64,000 bases of DNA from CAZSBB01 sp964605235. GTDB lineage: Bacteria > Planctomycetota > Phycisphaerae > Phycisphaerales > Phycisphaeraceae. Positions 61,820 to 64,000 of the stretch are shown in pieces (the first letter of the stretch is position 1; each line of letters opens with the position of its first letter). Below the pieces are notes generated by a model that saw only the letters and a list, made by a program, of their open reading frames with translations, did no database searches and was not told where the DNA came from. The position numbers and the translations under genes are program-made. Where the stretch lies: assembly GCA_964605235.1 (NCBI GenBank), contig CAZSBB010000027.1, positions 1-64,000 on the forward strand. The letters are read 5' to 3'.

Positions 61820-64000
61820 TCAAAACCGCAGCTCATACCGGTTGTTGTCCCGGTTCAGGTCCGGCGTCTGCCCTTCGGGATCCACCTCGATGATGATCGA
61901 CCCGAGCGTGTTGGCGTTGATGTTCTTGAACTCCACCGCGCGGTAGCGGGGCTGGAAATCCAGCGGCGCGTCGATGCGGTCAATGACTTGTTCGCCACGC
62001 AGCACCACCTGGCCGCTGCGGCCGTCGCACACGCGCACCCGCACGTTCTCGGCGGGCTGCGTGCCCAGGTTGTAGACCTTCACCACCAGATGCTCGTCGT
62101 ACACCAGGTCCACCGTGCCGGCGCCGATGGCGGCATCGGGCAGGTCGTACTGGGGCTCATGGGTTTCCAGGGCTTCAACCGTCAGCAGGCTCAGTTGCCC
62201 GGCCGGCAGCGTGAGGTTCAGACGTGAGCCGCGGGTGACATCCTGTTCGCTGGTCCAGAGCTGCTGCTCGCCCACGCCGTCGTCGTTGGCGTCGCGCTGG
62301 AGCGTGAAGCGATAGCGTCCGGGCAGCAGTCGCCACAGCCGAAACGCCATGGCGTGGTCAGCCTGCGTGAAGGGGTAGAGCTGGGCGACGAGGCGCGTGG
62401 GCAGGTTCTCACGCACCAGCACCGCCGCGTCGTTGGCGCCGCGTTCAATGCTCCAGGCGTGCTGCGGCCAGGGCGGGGACATCGACCCGCGATTGGCGGC
62501 CAATCCACCCAGCCGGGCGCGGATTAGCGCGAAGCGCGGCAAGGGGCAGCGATCGCGCGAAGGCTGCGCCGCGGTGTTCACCCAATCGTGCGAGTAGAAC
62601 CAGTCCAGCACCCGCTGATCACTGGCGACCAGCCAGCGGTTGTCGCCCGAGATTTTCCAGTTGAAGTAATGCGCATCGGTGTCCCGCGCCCCCCAGTAAT
62701 GCCCGATCGGCTTGGGTTCAACGAACGCCCCGCCGTAGAGCTGGCGCATCGCGTCAGTCACCGGCACATAGCAGAGCGCGTCCAGCTGCGGCTGCGGGCC
62801 ATAGCGATCGATCGGTTTGGTCAGGGTCTGCGCCAACTGCTCGAGCCGCGCCGGGTAGCTCAGTTCCGCCATGGCGGCGTGGCCGTGCAGGGCATTGACG
62901 AAGCCATGGCCCCGATGGTACGCCAGACCTTGCGGGTGGCGGTTGTACCAGACGAGATAAGCCGCCGGCACCAGCGGATCAGCGCGATGGCCCGCCATTT
63001 TCGGATCCAGCAGGTTGCGCATGGTCCACACTTCGTTGAGGCTGTAGTACTCGCTCTGGGGAATGTAAACGCCCGCGCTGTTTCGCTGCAGCCACGGCTC
63101 GAGATGGCTGGCGGCGGTGAGGATGCGATTGACCACCACCGGGTCGCCGTAGTCGATCAGCAGACGCATCGCCTGGATGCCGCTGCCTTCCTCGTAGTAA
63201 TGACAGGCGTCCTGCACATATCGGCCGACGCCCTGCTCATCCAGATGCAGCCAATTGCCGTCGCACAGCTTGCGGATGGCTTGCTTGATCCGGCCCTCGT
63301 CGTCAAGCGCCAGCGCCATGCCCAACCAGTTTTCGACATGAATGGTGTCGTCATTCCACACGCCGCCCATTTCGCCGTTGGCCAGTTGCCAGTGGTCGAT
63401 GCGCCAGTGCGTCAGCCGGCGATGCTCGCGCAGGTTCTGCATCTGGCTGAACGCCCAGTCCGGCGCGCCGGTGTCGTTCTGCACTTCCGGGCGCACCAGC
63501 GGCGGGACGTCCTGGCCTTCAAACCAGATGGGCTTGTCCACCCGCTCGTACATCTGACGGAACTCCAGCCGCTGAGGCGCGAACTTCGCCAGCCAGGTCA
63601 TCGCCGCCACCAGCGCTTTGTCGCGGTAGGCGTGACCTTCCATCACGGTGGAGTAGGTTTGCCGCATGAATTCCACCTGATCGTCGGCAGCGGCGGGCAA
63701 GGCTTTTTCCAGCGTGGTGCTCAGTCCCTGAATCGTGCAGCCACCGGCGCCCAGGTGGAAAGTTGCCGGCGCGCCGACCACCACCGCCACGCCCAGCGGC
63801 GTGCCGGGGACGTCGATCATTTCCTTCTTGTTGGGCACCCGGCGCGCGGGCAGGTTGATCACCGGCCGACCTTCCAGCACCACCACGTATTGCTGTGGCC
63901 CGGTCGCCCCGGCGCGCGGCTCGAGCAGCACATCGCCGATGAGCCAATCACGCATGCCGTTGACCGGCTCCTTGATCGTCACCCGCACCGGTGTCGGCTC
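61820..64000 (-). CDS. Alpha/alpha-toroid plus CARDB-like protein, N-terminus beyond the window
   Basis: At least 726 aa; the frame is open through the right edge, so the start lies beyond 64000. Middle region helical with W/H/D-rich segments (RRLTHWRIDHWQLANGEMGG, WNDDTIHVENWLGMALALDD, YYEEGSGIQAMRLLIDYG), as in alpha/alpha-barrel lyases or hydrolases. The C-terminal 100 aa (TVDLVYDEHLVVKVYNLGTQ, PAENVRVRVCDGRSGQV) look like a CARDB domain, a secreted-protein module. Convergent with the LacI 2-pseudopilin pair. Likely another secreted carbohydrate-active protein. Confidence 0.65.
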   Translation of the reverse strand, partial: EPTPVRVTIKEPVNGMRDWLIGDVLLEPRAGATGPQQYVVVLEGRPVINLPARRVPNKKEMIDVPGTPLGVAVVVGAPATFHLGAGGCTIQGLSTTLEKALPAAADDQVEFMRQTYSTVMEGHAYRDKALVAAMTWLAKFAPQRLEFRQMYERVDKPIWFEGQDVPPLVRPEVQNDTGAPDWAFSQMQNLREHRRLTHWRIDHWQLANGEMGGVWNDDTIHVENWLGMALALDDEGRIKQAIRKLCDGNWLHLDEQGVGRYVQDACHYYEEGSGIQAMRLLIDYGDPVVVNRILTAASHLEPWLQRNSAGVYIPQSEYYSLNEVWTMRNLLDPKMAGHRADPLVPAAYLVWYNRHPQGLAYHRGHGFVNALHGHAAMAELSYPARLEQLAQTLTKPIDRYGPQPQLDALCYVPVTDAMRQLYGGAFVEPKPIGHYWGARDTDAHYFNWKISGDNRWLVASDQRVLDWFYSHDWVNTAAQPSRDRCPLPRFALIRARLGGLAANRGSMSPPWPQHAWSIERGANDAAVLVRENLPTRLVAQLYPFTQADHAMAFRLWRLLPGRYRFTLQRDANDDGVGEQQLWTSEQDVTRGSRLNLTLPAGQLSLLTVEALETHEPQYDLPDAAIGAGTVDLVYDEHLVVKVYNLGTQPAENVRVRVCDGRSGQVVLRGEQVIDRIDAPLDFQPRYRAVEFKNINANTLGSIIIEVDPEGQTPDLNRDNNRYELRF

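Overview
The window is GC-rich, gene-dense bacterial chromosome from a diderm that makes lipid A (lpxD, an lpxC-fabZ fusion, an OmpH/Skp chaperone, a Wzm/Wzt-type polysaccharide exporter). The gene mix suggests the PVC superphylum, most likely Planctomycetota (Phycisphaerae-like), with Lentisphaerota as the alternative. It includes three short pseudopilin-like proteins with the FTLIELLVVIS methylation motif, an HYExAFE-type protein, a single-domain sulfatase, DUF2961, DUF4838 and YetA-like proteins, and Gfo/Idh/MocA oxidoreductases. This assignment is inference from gene content. A 100-N block at 9243-9342 shows it is a draft assembly.

Region 1 (about 1-21.6 kb) is mainly housekeeping and envelope: guaA, a membrane protein coupled to aroB, a DUF4870 protein, a PilZ protein, a TIM-barrel isomerase-like gene, ompH-lpxD, lpxC/fabZ with an alkyltransferase-like gene, a WaaP-like kinase candidate, the Wzm/Wzt pair, ettA, an ArsR-YeeE-YedE sulfur locus, an AI-2E-family permease, an HYExAFE protein and a PepSY-like membrane protein. 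This half carries most of the intergenic repeats: a 166-bp element with imperfect inverted ends (dispersed copies plus a tandem array holding the assembly gap), two long hairpins flanking ettA, and several inverted-repeat spacers.

Region 2 (about 21.6-64 kb) is a carbohydrate-degradation island with almost no repeats of the first kind: a YetA/rhamnogalacturonan-lyase-like protein, a sulfatase, a Tm-1-like pair (UPF0261 plus PEP-hydrolase-type barrel), a GH2 enzyme, two DUF2961 proteins, two Gfo/Idh dehydrogenases, a cupin, a 1602-aa LVIVD-repeat protein, two secreted beta-helix proteins, two alpha/alpha-toroid-like proteins, an HpcH/HpaI aldolase, a GH20/GH67-like protein and a DUF4838 protein. 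No sugar transporter is seen. The genes suggest extracellular breakdown of an acidic, possibly sulfated polysaccharide followed by aldolase and dehydrogenase steps; the substrate is unknown.

The most striking organisation is regulatory. Three sugar-type transcription factors (one GntR/AraR-like, two LacI) are each followed by a pseudopilin-like gene, twice with a 4-nt overlap. Around the GntR gene, six intergenic sites share a TTGATATA-type core, one of them a perfect TGATATATATCA palindrome, and lie in the upstream regions of most neighbouring transcription units. The second LacI gene has its own palindromes (TGCACACGTGTGCA type) between it and the divergent DUF4838 gene. I read this as adjoining regulator-pseudopilin-enzyme modules.
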